From Halomonas saccharevitans (GTDB taxonomy: Bacteria; Pseudomonadota; Gammaproteobacteria; Pseudomonadales; Halomonadaceae), in contig NZ_FPAQ01000001.1 of assembly GCF_900116405.1 (NCBI RefSeq), forward strand, positions 20,293-84,292: a stretch of 64,000 bases of DNA, written 5' to 3'. The notes beneath the pieces were generated by a model that saw only the letters and a program-made list of their open reading frames with translations, made no database searches and was not told the DNA's origin. How positions within the stretch are numbered: position 1 is the first letter of the stretch; every line of letters starts with the position of its first letter. Below, piece after piece: positions 9,636 to 20,034 of the stretch. A program made the translations under genes and the position numbers.

Positions 9636-11441
9636 TCAGGGGGAGGTCGTCGCGCCGGCAGCGTCCAGTTCGGGCTGACGCCGCAGCAGCTCGTCGATCA
9701 GCGGGCGCGCCTCGAAGCGCTCTCGAGCCTCCTCGAGCAAAGCGCGGGCCTGGGCCTTCTCGCCCAGCGCCCAGAGCACCTCGATCAGGTGGGCGGCGAT
9801 CTCCTGGTCGGGCATCGCCGCCCAGGCGCGCCTGAGCCAGGGCAGGGCACGGGCGGGCTCGCCCTGGCGATAGTAGACCCAGCCGAGGCTATCGAGGATG
9901 GCGGGGTTGTCCGGCGCGAGCTCATGGGCGCGTTCGATCAGCGCTCGCGCCTCGTCCAGGCGACCCTCGATATCGGCATCGGCGAGGGTATAGCCCAGCG
10001 CGTTGAGGGCGGTGGCGTTCTCCGGGTCGTGCTCGATGAGGTGGCGCAGGTCGGCTTCCATGGCGGCGAGATCGCCGTCGGCGAAGGCGCGCATGGCGCG
10101 CTGGTAGCGCAGCCGCTCGTCGTCCGGGCGCCGCGCGAGCTCGCTGTCGAGCAGGGCCTCGGCCTGCTCGGCGAGGCCCGCCTCGTCCAGCAGCTCGACC
10201 TCCACGGAGGCCAGCTCGCTCTCGTAGGCCTCGTGACGCAGCCGCTCCAGGCGCAGGAAGGCGCGCGCATCGAGTCGCCGGTCGGCCGCCATCAGCATCG
10301 AGGCCGCGCTCACCCGCGCCGGCAGGAACTGTTCGCCCTCCGGCACCTGGCGGTAATAGAGGAGGGCGTTGCCGATTTCGCCGCGCTCCTCGGCGATGGC
10401 GCCGAGCAGCAGGAAGGCCATCGGCGGGGCCTCGTCGTCGCCGACCAGCGGCAGCAGCAGGCGGCGCGCCGGCGCCAGGTGCTCGCGCTCGAGAAACAGG
10501 CGAGCCAGGCCCAGGCGCAGCGAGGCATCGTCGCCGTGGTCGGCGAGCAGCGTCTCGATGGCGTCCTCGGCGGCCTCGACGCTGCCCATCGCAAGCTCGG
10601 CCCGGGCGAGCAGCAGCATCAGGCGGGGATCGCCGGGCGATACCTCAAGGCCCCGGCGGGCGTGCTCGCGCGCCGCGGAGGGGGCCTCTGCCTGGAGCGC
10701 GAGGCGTGCGCGCAGTCGCCACAGTTCCGGCCGCTCGGAGGCCTGTCGGGCGACTTGCATCAGGCGACGCTCGGCCGCCGCCGGCTGACCCGCGGCGGCC
10801 TCCAGCAAGGCGGTGGCGAGCTCGGCATCGATGCGGTTCGTGGCCGCGGGGCGCGCCAGGTGGGCCCGCAGGCGGTCGAGCAGCGGAGTCGGATCGGCCC
10901 CGGCGTCGAGGGCGGTCTCCACGAGCCCGAGCAGCGCGTTGCTCGCCTCCTGCTCGCCGGCGCCCTGTTCGTTCACGCCCTGTTCGATTACATCGAGGCG
11001 ATGGCCCAGGGCGGCGGCCCAGTCGCCGCGCTGGAGAGCGAGGCTTGCCAGCAGCCGCGAGGGGGCGTCGCTGCCCGGGGCCAGGCCCTGCCAGCGCTGT
11101 GCCGCCTCCTCGAGCAGCGCGGGATCCTCGCTGAAGCGGGCGGCCAGGGTGGCGCGCTCGGCCAGTGCGACCGAGTCGTAGCGCTCGGCGGCCTCGATAA
11201 AGCCCTGGGCGGCGCGGGTGTAGTCGCTGCGCTGGCCGGCCATCTCGGCCTGCAGCAGGCCGGCGAGGCCCTGGGCGTCCAGGCCGCGGGTGATCGGGGG
11301 CGCCCCGGCGAGCGGATCCCGCCCGGGCTCGGCGGCCGACGAGGCTCCCGGCAGTCCCTGGCAGCCGGCGAGCAGGAAGGCCAGCGTCAGGGGAACCAGG
11401 GGCGTATGGCGAGAGAGTCGGGGGAGCGTTCCGCGGGGCAT
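9636..11441 (-). CDS. TPR-repeat lipoprotein
   Basis: A predicted envelope lipoprotein with repeated tetratricopeptide helices, 601 residues from the chosen start. The signal peptide ends with lipobox LLAGC near residue 27. TPR-like helical pairs (for example ALNALGYTLAD and AILDSLGWVYYRQGEPARALPWLRRA) occupy most of the length and are clearest in the last 200 residues. The frame is open to 11498, but the ATG at 11441 gives a proper lipoprotein signal. The gene is conserved between hemA (divergent) and lolB in Pseudomonas and Halomonas. No function is known to me; TPRs suggest protein-protein assembly. Confidence 0.85.
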   Translation of the reverse strand: MPRGTLPRLSRHTPLVPLTLAFLLAGCQGLPGASSAAEPGRDPLAGAPPITRGLDAQGLAGLLQAEMAGQRSDYTRAAQGFIEAAERYDSVALAERATLAARFSEDPALLEEAAQRWQGLAPGSDAPSRLLASLALQRGDWAAALGHRLDVIEQGVNEQGAGEQEASNALLGLVETALDAGADPTPLLDRLRAHLARPAATNRIDAELATALLEAAAGQPAAAERRLMQVARQASERPELWRLRARLALQAEAPSAAREHARRGLEVSPGDPRLMLLLARAELAMGSVEAAEDAIETLLADHGDDASLRLGLARLFLEREHLAPARRLLLPLVGDDEAPPMAFLLLGAIAEERGEIGNALLYYRQVPEGEQFLPARVSAASMLMAADRRLDARAFLRLERLRHEAYESELASVEVELLDEAGLAEQAEALLDSELARRPDDERLRYQRAMRAFADGDLAAMEADLRHLIEHDPENATALNALGYTLADADIEGRLDEARALIERAHELAPDNPAILDSLGWVYYRQGEPARALPWLRRAWAAMPDQEIAAHLIEVLWALGEKAQARALLEEARERFEARPLIDELLRRQPELDAAGATTSP

Positions 11442-11547
11442 GCGCGTCTCGTGCTGGAGGCCGAGCCGCCAGCATAACGGCTCGACCCGTCCGGGCAAAG
11501 CGTGATCCCCGTCACGGCATGCCGGGGCGCTTCCGGCGGCTGGCCTG

Positions 11548-11556
11548 TGCTAGAAT
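11548..11556 (+). promoter_or_regulatory. Extended -10 promoter candidate for hemA
   Basis: TGCTAGAAT fits an extended -10 element (TGn plus TAGAAT) 88 bases before hemA. No good -35 hexamer lies at 16-18 bases, as is common for extended -10 promoters. Assignment is inference. Confidence 0.45.
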
Positions 11557-11643
11557 GCGGCGCTTCGAGGATGGGCGGTCCGCGCCGTCGGATATCACCA
11601 TGTCGCCCTTGCCGGAACCACGACTCGCGAAGATGCCGAACGC

Positions 11644-12912
11644 ATGACGCTTCTTGCCCTGGGAATCAACCACCGGACCGCCAGCATCGAGGTGCGCGAG
11701 CAGGTCGCCTTCTCGCCCACTCAGCTGGAGTCGGCGCTGGCCGAGCTGCGTGCCTTGCCGGAGGTGCGTGAGGCGGCGGTGCTGTCCACCTGCAATCGCA
11801 CCGAGCTCTACTGCGCCACCGGCTCCGGCGGCGAAGGCGAGATCCTCGACTGGCTGGGGCGCTTCCACGGTCTGAAAGTGGAGGATCTTACCCGCTGCGC
11901 CTACCACTATCGCGAGAATGAGGCGGCGCGCCATCTGATGCGCGTGGCCGTGGGGCTCGATTCCATGGTGCTCGGCGAGCCGCAGATCCTGGGCCAGCTC
12001 AAGGACGCTTACCAGTCGGCCCGCCACGCGCGCAGCCTGGGCGGTGAGCTCGAGTGCCTGTTCCAGAACACCTTCGCCGTGGCCAAGCAGGTGCGCACCG
12101 AGACCGGCATCGGCCGCAATCCGGTGTCGGTGGCCTACGCGGCCGTTAACCTGGCCAGCCGCATCTTCGGCGACTTCACCCGCTCCCGGGCGCTGCTGAT
12201 CGGCGCCGGCGAGACCATCGAGCTGGTGGCGCGCCACCTCCACGAGGCCGGCGTGCGCCAGCTCACCGTGGCCAACCGCACCCGCGAGCGGGCCGAGGTG
12301 GTCTCCGGTCCGCTGGGCGGCCAGGCGATCACCCTCGATGCGATCCCCGACGCCCTGGTCGAGGCCGATATCGTGATCTCCTCTACCGCCGCGCCGCTGC
12401 CGATCCTGGGCAAGGGCATGGTCGAGCGGGCGCTCAAGAAACGGCGCCACCGTCCCGTCTTCATGGTCGATATCGCCGTGCCCCGGGACATCGAGCCCGA
12501 GGTGGGGGAGCTCGCCGACGTCTTCCTCTATACCGTCGATGATCTGCAGGAGGTCATCGAGGAGAATCGCCGCCATCGCCAGGTGGCCGCCGACCAGGCC
12601 GAGTCGCTGATCGAGCACGGCGTGGGCAACTGGCAGCACGAGCGACGCATCCGCAGCGGCGGTGAGCTGATTCGCGACGTGCGCGCCCGCGGCGAGTCGC
12701 TGCGCGAGCTCTCCGAAGAGCAGGCGCTGGCGCGCCTGGCCCGCGGCGAGGACCCCGAAGCGGTGATCCGCCGGCTGGCCCATCAGCTCACCAACCGCCT
12801 GCTGCATCGCCCTACCGTGGCGATGCGCGACGCGGCTTCACATGAGCAGCACGACCTGCTTCATGCCGCCACGACCCTGCTGCTGGATGAATCCACTGAC
12901 CACTCCCGATAG
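11644..12912 (+). CDS. hemA: Glutamyl-tRNA reductase
   Basis: First step of C5 tetrapyrrole synthesis: reduces Glu-tRNA to glutamate 1-semialdehyde with NADPH. The 422-residue protein has the nucleophile Cys50 in STCNRTELY, the NADPH-binding Rossmann segment LLIGAGETIELVARHL near 180, and the C-terminal dimerisation helix. Divergent from the TPR-lipoprotein gene and first of a run with prfA and prmC, 9 bases before prfA. The hemA-prfA-prmC order is shared by E. coli and Pseudomonas. Confidence 0.97.
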   Translation: MTLLALGINHRTASIEVREQVAFSPTQLESALAELRALPEVREAAVLSTCNRTELYCATGSGGEGEILDWLGRFHGLKVEDLTRCAYHYRENEAARHLMRVAVGLDSMVLGEPQILGQLKDAYQSARHARSLGGELECLFQNTFAVAKQVRTETGIGRNPVSVAYAAVNLASRIFGDFTRSRALLIGAGETIELVARHLHEAGVRQLTVANRTRERAEVVSGPLGGQAITLDAIPDALVEADIVISSTAAPLPILGKGMVERALKKRRHRPVFMVDIAVPRDIEPEVGELADVFLYTVDDLQEVIEENRRHRQVAADQAESLIEHGVGNWQHERRIRSGGELIRDVRARGESLRELSEEQALARLARGEDPEAVIRRLAHQLTNRLLHRPTVAMRDAASHEQHDLLHAATTLLLDESTDHSR

Positions 12913-12921
12913 GATGCGCCG

Positions 12922-14016
12922 ATGAAAGCCACCCTGCGCCAGCGCCTCGATGCCTTCATCGAGCGCTTCGAGGAGCTTGCCGCCCTGCTGGCCGAGCCTG
13001 AGGTGATCAGCGACCAGACCCGCTTTCGCGACTACTCGCGGGAATATGCCGAGCTCGAGCCCCTGGTCGAGGCCTGGGGCGAGTACCTCGCCGTGGAGGC
13101 CGACATCGCCTCCGCCGAGCAGCTGCTGGGCGATGCCGACGCCGAGATGCGCGAGCTGGCCGAGCTCGAGCGCGACGAGGGCCGCGAGCGGCTCGAGGCC
13201 CTCGAGGTGCGGCTCAAGCAGCTGCTGGTGCCCAAGGACCCCGATGATCGCCGCAACGTCTTCCTCGAGATCCGCGCCGGCACCGGCGGCGACGAGGCGG
13301 CGCTGTTTGCCGGTGATCTGTTCCGCATGTACTCCCGCTACGCCGAGCAGCACGGCTGGAAGGTCGAGGTGGTCAGCGCCAGCCACGGCGACATGGGCGG
13401 CTACAAGGAGATCATCTCCCGGGTCAAGGGCGAGGGGGTCTATGCGCGCCTCAAGTTCGAGTCCGGCGCCCACCGGGTGCAGCGTGTGCCGGCCACCGAG
13501 TCCCAGGGCCGCATCCACACCTCGGCCTGCACCGTTGCGGTGATGCCCGAGGCCGACGAGGTCGGCGACATCGACATCGACCCGAGCGACCTGCGTGTGG
13601 ACACCTTCCGCTCCAGCGGTGCCGGCGGCCAGCACGTCAACACCACCGACTCCGCCATCCGCATCACCCACCTGCCCAGCGGCGTGGTGGTCGAGTGTCA
13701 GGAGGAGCGCAGTCAGCACAAGAACCGCGCCAAGGCGATGTCGCTGCTCGCCGCCCGGCTCAAGCAGTCGGCCGTGGCCAGCCAGCGCCAGCAGCAGGCC
13801 GATGCCCGGCGCTCCCTGGTCGGCTCCGGGGATCGCAGCGAGCGCATCCGCACCTACAACTTCCCCCAGGGGCGGATCACCGATCACCGCATCAACCTGA
13901 CGCTCTACAAGCTGGGCGAGGTGGTCAGCGGCGAGCGGCTCGACGACGTGGTCGAGCCGCTGATCCACGAGTATCAGGCCGAGCAGCTGGCGGCCCTGCA
14001 GCAGGACGCCGGATGA
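12922..14016 (+). CDS. prfA: Peptide chain release factor 1
   Basis: Recognises UAA and UAG in the ribosomal A site and triggers peptide release. 364 residues. The codon-recognition PAT motif is at 190-192 and the catalytic GGQ at 235-237 in [10 protein letters not shown]. Its Gln is the substrate of PrmC, whose gene overlaps the prfA stop by ATGA (14013-14016), so production of the two is coupled. Confidence 0.98.
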   Translation: MKATLRQRLDAFIERFEELAALLAEPEVISDQTRFRDYSREYAELEPLVEAWGEYLAVEADIASAEQLLGDADAEMRELAELERDEGRERLEALEVRLKQLLVPKDPDDRRNVFLEIRAGTGGDEAALFAGDLFRMYSRYAEQHGWKVEVVSASHGDMGGYKEIISRVKGEGVYARLKFESGAHRVQRVPATESQGRIHTSACTVAVMPEADEVGDIDIDPSDLRVDTFRSSGAGGQHVNTTDSAIRITHLPSGVVVECQEERSQHKNRAKAMSLLAARLKQSAVASQRQQQADARRSLVGSGDRSERIRTYNFPQGRITDHRINLTLYKLGEVVSGERLDDVVEPLIHEYQAEQLAALQQDAG

Positions 14017-14879
14017 TCCTCGATCACCTGCTGGCCCGCGCCGCTTCTCGGCTTGCGGCCGCCGGGTCGCCGAGCCCGCGCCTCGATGCCGAGGTGCTGC
14101 TCTGCCACGCGCTGGGGGTGGATCGCACCTGGCTCTATACCTGGGGCGATCGCCAGGCGCCGAGCATCGAGCGGGCTCGCTTCGAGGCGCTGGTGGCGGC
14201 CCGCGCCCAGGGCCGCCCGATTGCCTATCTGACCGGCGAGCGGGAGTTCTGGGGCCTCGCGCTTGCCACCTCGCCGCATACGCTGATCCCCCGGCCGGAC
14301 ACCGAGTGCCTGGTGGAGGCGGCCCTGGCCCGTGCCGCGGCCCCCGAGGGTCGCCTTTTGGATCTGGGCACCGGCACCGGGGCCATCGCCCTGGCCTTTG
14401 CCAGCGAGCGGCCCGGCTGGTCGGTGCTCGGGGTGGATATCCGTCCCGAGGCCGTGGGCCTGGCCGTGCACAACGCCACGCGACTCGGCATCGCCAACGC
14501 CGCCTTTCGCGAGAGCGACTGGTTTGCCGCGCTGACCGATGACGAGTGCTTCGATCTGATCGTCTCCAACCCGCCCTACATCGCCGCGGATGACCCGCAC
14601 CTGGCCCAGGGCGACGTGCGCTTCGAGCCGCACAGCGCCCTGGTGGCGGCCGACGGGGGCCTCTTTGACCTGCGCCACCTGGTGCGCGAGGCCGGCCGGC
14701 ACCTGCTCCCCGGCGGCTGGCTGATGCTCGAGCACGGCTTTGAGCAGGCCGAGGCGGTGCGCGGGGTGTTCGAGGCCGCGGGCTACGTCGAGGTGGCGAG
14801 CCGCGTCGATCTGGGCGGTCATGCGCGGGTCAGCCTGGGGCGGCGAGTTGACGACGAGACTGGAGCCGAACGGCCGTGA
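14013..14879 (+). CDS. prmC: Release factor glutamine methyltransferase
   Basis: Methylates the GGQ glutamine of release factors with S-adenosylmethionine. 288 residues: an N-terminal helical substrate-binding region, the SAM motif [14 protein letters not shown] near residues 115-128, and the catalytic NPPY at 186-189. It starts inside the prfA stop codon (ATGA overlap), with GGACGCCGG upstream. Confidence 0.97.
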   Translation: MILDHLLARAASRLAAAGSPSPRLDAEVLLCHALGVDRTWLYTWGDRQAPSIERARFEALVAARAQGRPIAYLTGEREFWGLALATSPHTLIPRPDTECLVEAALARAAAPEGRLLDLGTGTGAIALAFASERPGWSVLGVDIRPEAVGLAVHNATRLGIANAAFRESDWFAALTDDECFDLIVSNPPYIAADDPHLAQGDVRFEPHSALVAADGGLFDLRHLVREAGRHLLPGGWLMLEHGFEQAEAVRGVFEAAGYVEVASRVDLGGHARVSLGRRVDDETGAERP

Positions 14880-15029
14880 TGTGGTACATCTTTCAGCAGA
14901 ATAAAACGCCACGTCTCGTCGCCTTTGCATGCGTGAAGCCCACCGAGGCCCCCGAGGAGGGGTGTTTTACAGGTGATCGTACTGTCGCGACGGCGTGAAA
15001 GCCCCACCCAGATCGGCCTGCCAACGACA

Positions 15030-15530
15030 ATGAAAGCCAAGACCCGCTCGCTCGACCGCATCGACCTCAAGATCCTGCGCTGCCTGCAGGACAATGCCCG
15101 CATCTCTTACGTCGACCTGGCCTCTCAGGTCGGGCTTTCGACCACGCCCTGCCTGGAGCGCGTCAAGCGCCTCGAGCGCGCCGGCATCATCCGTGGCTAC
15201 AAGGCGCTGCTCGATCCCCGGGCGCTCAAGGCTAACCTGCTGGTATTCGTCGAGATCAGCCTGGAGACCCAGTCGCCCGCGGTGTTCGACGAATTTCGCC
15301 GCGCCGTGGCCAAGCTGCCGCAGATCCAGGAGTGCCACCTGGTCTCGGGGCAGTTCGACTACATCCTCAAGTGCCGCATTCCGGAGATGTCGGCCTATCG
15401 CCAGCTGCTCGGCGACGTGGTGCTGACGCTGCCCGGGGTGAAGGAGTCCAAGAGCTACGTGGTGATGGAGGAGGTCAAGGAGAGCTTCAGCCTCCACGTG
15501 CCCGACATCGAGGAGTTCGAGGAAAAGTGA
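15030..15530 (+). CDS. lrp: Leucine-responsive regulatory protein family regulator (Lrp)
   Basis: DNA-binding regulator of amino-acid metabolism. The 166-residue protein has an N-terminal helix-turn-helix (ASQVGLSTTPCLERVKRLER, residues about 31-50) and a C-terminal RAM ligand domain with ECHLVSGQFDYILK and a YVVMEEVKES end. Similarity to E. coli Lrp is high by eye, so it is closer to global Lrp than to AsnC. The frame opens at 14973, but MKAKTRSLDRIDLKIL aligns with the Lrp N-terminus. It sits between prmC and moeB, which are adjacent in Pseudomonas, and ends 8 bases before moeB. Confidence 0.92.
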   Translation: MKAKTRSLDRIDLKILRCLQDNARISYVDLASQVGLSTTPCLERVKRLERAGIIRGYKALLDPRALKANLLVFVEISLETQSPAVFDEFRRAVAKLPQIQECHLVSGQFDYILKCRIPEMSAYRQLLGDVVLTLPGVKESKSYVVMEEVKESFSLHVPDIEEFEEK

Positions 15531-15538
15531 GCCCCGCC

Positions 15539-16288
15539 ATGGATGATCAGTCCCTGCTGCGCTATAGCCGGCAGATCATGCTCGAACAGGTCGACATCGA
15601 CGGCCAGCAGCGCCTGCTGGCCGGCCACGCCCTGGTGATCGGCGCCGGCGGGCTGGGCTCGCCGGTGGCCCTCTACCTGGCGGCCGCGGGGCTGGGTCGG
15701 CTGACCCTGGCCGACGCCGATGCGGTGGAGCTCTCCAACCTGCAGCGCCAGATCGCCCACGCCACCGCGGACATCGGACGCAACAAGGCCGAGTCGGCCC
15801 GCGAGGCGGCGCTCGCCCTCAATCCCGGCTGCGTGATCCAGGCGATCGACGACCATCTCGATGGCAAGGCCCTGGCGCGGGCGGCCGCCGAGGCGGACGT
15901 GGTGCTCGACTGCACCGACCGATTCTCCAGCCGCTATGCCATCAACGCCGCCTGCCGGGCGGCCGGCGTGCCGCTGGTGTCGGGCGCGGCGATCCGCTTC
16001 TCCGGCCAGCTCGCCGTCTTCGACCCCCGCGACCCGGATGCCCCCTGCTACGCCTGCCTCTACCCGCCGGGGGAGGAGGGCGACGAGGAGCTGCGCTGCG
16101 CCGAGAACGGCGTGATCGCCCCGCTGGTGGGACTGATCGGCAGCTTCCAGGCGCTGGAGGCGATCAAGCTCGTCAGCGGCGCCGGCACGCCCCATCGCGG
16201 CCTCTCCACCTTCGATGGCCTCACCGGCCAGTGGCGCCACTTCGGGGTGCCGCGCGATCCCGCCTGCCCGGTCTGCCACGCGATCTGA
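15539..16288 (+). CDS. moeB: ThiF/MoeB/HesA-family sulfur-carrier adenylyltransferase
   Basis: E1-like enzyme that adenylates the C-terminal Gly of MoaD or ThiS-type sulfur carriers. 249 residues, as for MoeB. Nucleotide motif GAGGLG at 35-40, the catalytic-site DCTDRFSSRYAIN near 127, and the two structural zinc pairs CYACLYP (about residue 172) and C-terminal CPVC. Whether it serves molybdopterin or thiamine cannot be decided from sequence alone. The RBS GAGGAAAAG lies within the end of lrp, implying co-transcription. Confidence 0.9.
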   Translation: MDDQSLLRYSRQIMLEQVDIDGQQRLLAGHALVIGAGGLGSPVALYLAAAGLGRLTLADADAVELSNLQRQIAHATADIGRNKAESAREAALALNPGCVIQAIDDHLDGKALARAAAEADVVLDCTDRFSSRYAINAACRAAGVPLVSGAAIRFSGQLAVFDPRDPDAPCYACLYPPGEEGDEELRCAENGVIAPLVGLIGSFQALEAIKLVSGAGTPHRGLSTFDGLTGQWRHFGVPRDPACPVCHAI

Positions 16289-16311
16289 CCCGCCGTCCAC
16301 GCTCTGCCGTG

Positions 16312-16348
16312 CCGCTCCCTGCGCTCGCCTCACGAGCGCAGGGAGCGG
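16312..16348. terminator. Long perfect hairpin after moeB
   Basis: A 16-bp perfect stem (16312-16327 with 16333-16348) and loop CCTCA follow the moeB stop by 24 bases. No clean T-run follows, but stability and position suit a terminator of the hemA-moeB transcript. Confidence 0.65.
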
Positions 16349-16655
16349 ACGCCTCTTCGGTCGTTGATGGCTCCGAGTGATGGTGATTACTTGACGGTAT
16401 CTGGTGGCCGTTTCGTGCGGCGGCTTCGCCCGCGCCTGCTCGTAGCTGTAGATTTTAATGCTTAAAAACAATGTCTTAGTGGTTTTATTGGAACTGACTT
16501 GTTGGCGGTTCGTTTAATGCATCATTTCTTCAGGTGTCAAATACTTGACAGCTATTGTGGTGCTGGTGCCACACTGAGCCTGCCGGAGCGAGCCCTTCAT
16601 CGATCGCTTCGACCAACAACAATCAGCGCACTGCGCACAACAGACAGGTTCTCGT
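16349..16655. other. A/T-rich upstream region of the polyamine block
   Basis: About 300 bases without a gene, and clearly richer in A and T than the rest of the window between 16440 and 16560. It should hold the promoter of the puuB1-pot genes. TTGACA occurs at 16544-16549 but no convincing -10 lies at the right distance. An imperfect palindrome around 16556-16573 (TGTGGTGCTGGTGCCACA) could be an operator. Confidence 0.45.
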
Positions 16656-17948
16656 ATGACGATCCCGCCTCGGCCGGAGCATCCGGCGTCCTGGTATCGC
16701 GCGTCCATCGCCGTCGAGCTCGGCGACTGTCCCCCGCTCGAAGGAGAGCAACGCGCGGATGTCTGCGTGATCGGCGGCGGCATCACCGGCTGTTCGGCGG
16801 CCCTGCACCTGGCCGAGCGCGGCTATTCGGTGGTGCTGCTCGAGGCCGGGGAGATCGCCCATGGGGCTTCCGGGCGCAGCGGCGGGCAGATCCTGCCGGG
16901 CCTGGGCACCGACATCGCCACCGTGGAAAAGGCGCTGGGCCGCGAGCGTGCCCGGGAGATCTGGGAGATGAGTCGCGAGGCGGTGCGCCTGACGGCCGCG
17001 CTGATCGAGCGTCACGATATCCCCTGCGAACTCTCCTGGGGTTACCTGCATGCCGCGGTAAAGCCGCGTCACGTCCGCGAGCTCGAGGCGTTTCGCGAGC
17101 GCATGGCCCGCGACTACGACTATTCGGCCCTCACCCTGCTCGAGGGCGATGCCCTGCGCGAGCACGTGGTGAGCGATGCTTATCCGGCGGCCCTCTTCGA
17201 CGCCGAGGGCGGTCACCTTCACCCGCTCAACTACACCCTGGGCCTGGCCCGGGCGGCGCGTCGCGCCGGCGTGGCCATCCACGAGCACAGCGCTGCCGTC
17301 GAGATCCGCCACGGCGATCCCGCCACCGTGGCCACCGCCCGGGGGCGGGTGGCCGCTGACTTCGTGGTGCTCGGCACCAACGCCTACCAGGCGGGCCTGG
17401 TGCCTGAGCTCTCCGGACGCATCATGCGCGCCGCCAACTACATGATCGCCACCGCGCCGCTCAGCGAGGCCCAGGTGGCCCAGGTACTGCCGAAAAACGA
17501 CGCCCTGTCGGACGCCAACTTCGTGCTCGATTACTACCGCCTCTCCGCCGATCGCCGCCTGATCTTCGGCGGCGAGGTCAGCTACGACGGCCGGGAGCCG
17601 CGCAACCTCACGACCCGCATGGACGACAAGATCGCGCGCATCTTCCCGGTGCTCGAAGGCGTGCCCATCGAGTATCGCTGGGGCGGTGACGTGGCGATCA
17701 CCCTGGATCGTGCGCCGGACTTCGGCCGGCTGGGCCGCAACGTCTACTACGCCCAGGGCTACTCCGGCCACGGCATGGCGCTGGCGGGGCTCGCCGGTCA
17801 GCTGCTGACCGAGGCCATCGCCGGGCAGGGCGAGCGCTTCGACGCCTTTGCGGCCATGCCCCATCGCCGCTTTCCCGGCGGCCGCCTGCTTCGCAAGCCG
17901 CTGCTGGTGCTGGCCACGCATTACTATCAACTGCGGGACCGGCTGTAA
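16656..17948 (+). CDS. puuB: FAD-dependent gamma-glutamylputrescine oxidase-like protein (copy 1)
   Basis: DAO-family flavoprotein, 430 residues, resembling PuuB, which oxidises gamma-glutamylputrescine to the aldehyde with release of H2O2. The FAD motif GGGITG is at residues 40-45, followed by HGASGRSGGQ, and the C-terminal NVYYAQGYSGHGMALAG is typical of the family. It heads the block puuB1-potABC-potF1-puuA-potF2 and is a paralogue of the gene at 24685. The two copies may differ in amine specificity, which is inference. Confidence 0.85.
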   Translation: MTIPPRPEHPASWYRASIAVELGDCPPLEGEQRADVCVIGGGITGCSAALHLAERGYSVVLLEAGEIAHGASGRSGGQILPGLGTDIATVEKALGRERAREIWEMSREAVRLTAALIERHDIPCELSWGYLHAAVKPRHVRELEAFRERMARDYDYSALTLLEGDALREHVVSDAYPAALFDAEGGHLHPLNYTLGLARAARRAGVAIHEHSAAVEIRHGDPATVATARGRVAADFVVLGTNAYQAGLVPELSGRIMRAANYMIATAPLSEAQVAQVLPKNDALSDANFVLDYYRLSADRRLIFGGEVSYDGREPRNLTTRMDDKIARIFPVLEGVPIEYRWGGDVAITLDRAPDFGRLGRNVYYAQGYSGHGMALAGLAGQLLTEAIAGQGERFDAFAAMPHRRFPGGRLLRKPLLVLATHYYQLRDRL

Positions 17949-17978
17949 CCGGGCCATCGAGAACCGAGAGGGCACCCC

Positions 17979-19100
<1,122 letters not shown>

Positions 19101-19110
19101 GGAGACGAGC

Positions 19111-20034
19111 ATGGCCTACAACGGTGTGATGCCGTCCGCCCGCAGCCGCGCCATGGTCCGCGAGGCGCGCCACCTGCTGTTCACGGTGGCCCCCGGGGCG
19201 ATCTGGATCGTGATCTTTCTGGTGCTGCCCGGCGCCTACCTGATGGGCGTGGCCTTCATGACCAACGGTCCCTACGGGCTGCCGGAGATGCCGCTCTCGC
19301 TTGCGTCGTTCGAGCGCCTGGCGGGCTTCGGTTTCCTTGGCTGGAGCCCCGGCAACCTCTACACCCTGCTGCGCTCGCTGTGGCAGACGGCCGTCTCCAC
19401 GGGCCTCGTGGTGCTGGTGGCCTATCCGATCGCCTACTACATCACCACCTGCCGCGAGAAGTGGCGGCCGATCATGCTGCTGCTGGTGGTGGTGCCGAGC
19501 TGGACCAACCAGGTGATCCGCACCTTCGGCTGGATGAACCTGCTGGCCCCCGGCACGCCGCTCTCCGGCCTGGCCGAGGGGCTGGGCCTGATCGCGCCCA
19601 ACATGGGGCTCTATCCCTCGAACTTCGCGGTTACCCTGGGCCTGGTCTACAACTTCCTGCCCTTCATGGTGCTGCCGCTCTACGCCGCCTTCGAGAAACT
19701 CGATACCGCCCAGGTCGAGGCCGCTCAGGACCTCTTCGCCTCGCCGGTGCGCGCCTTCTGGCACGCGGTCTTCCCCCAGACCCTGCCGGGGCTGCTGGCC
19801 GGCATCGTGCTGGTGGCGATTCCCGCCTTCGGCATGTACGTGATCCCTGAGCTGCTGGGCGGGGGCAAGGGCATGATGCTCGGTAACCTGGTGGCCACAC
19901 AGTTCTCGGGCGGCGCCAACTGGCCGCTCGGCGCGGCCGGCGCGATCCTGATGCTGATCGCCACCTTCATCGGGCTGTTCGCCATGCGTCGCATCGGCAA
20001 GCGCCTGGGTGGCGGCGAGGAGGTGGTGATATGA
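19111..20034 (+). CDS. potB: Polyamine ABC transporter permease 1 (PotB/PotH)
   Basis: Inner-membrane permease of 307 residues with about six membrane helices, the first at residues 24-45. The cytoplasmic EAA loop reads EAAQDLFASPVRAFWHAVFPQTLPG near 210-235. The spacing to potA is 10 bases, and the 3' end overlaps potC by ATGA. The pair forms the membrane channel. Confidence 0.92.
   Translation: MAYNGVMPSARSRAMVREARHLLFTVAPGAIWIVIFLVLPGAYLMGVAFMTNGPYGLPEMPLSLASFERLAGFGFLGWSPGNLYTLLRSLWQTAVSTGLVVLVAYPIAYYITTCREKWRPIMLLLVVVPSWTNQVIRTFGWMNLLAPGTPLSGLAEGLGLIAPNMGLYPSNFAVTLGLVYNFLPFMVLPLYAAFEKLDTAQVEAAQDLFASPVRAFWHAVFPQTLPGLLAGIVLVAIPAFGMYVIPELLGGGKGMMLGNLVATQFSGGANWPLGAAGAILMLIATFIGLFAMRRIGKRLGGGEEVVI

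Noticed and set aside
9633-11477. 614-codon open frame on the plus strand opposite the TPR lipoprotein
   Set aside because: GC-rich DNA keeps antisense frames open. The minus-strand frame has a lipobox and TPRs; this one has no domain.
16544-16574. TTGACA upstream of puuB copy 1 as a sigma-70 promoter
   Set aside because: No acceptable -10 hexamer lies 16-19 bases downstream; kept only as a note in the region entry.
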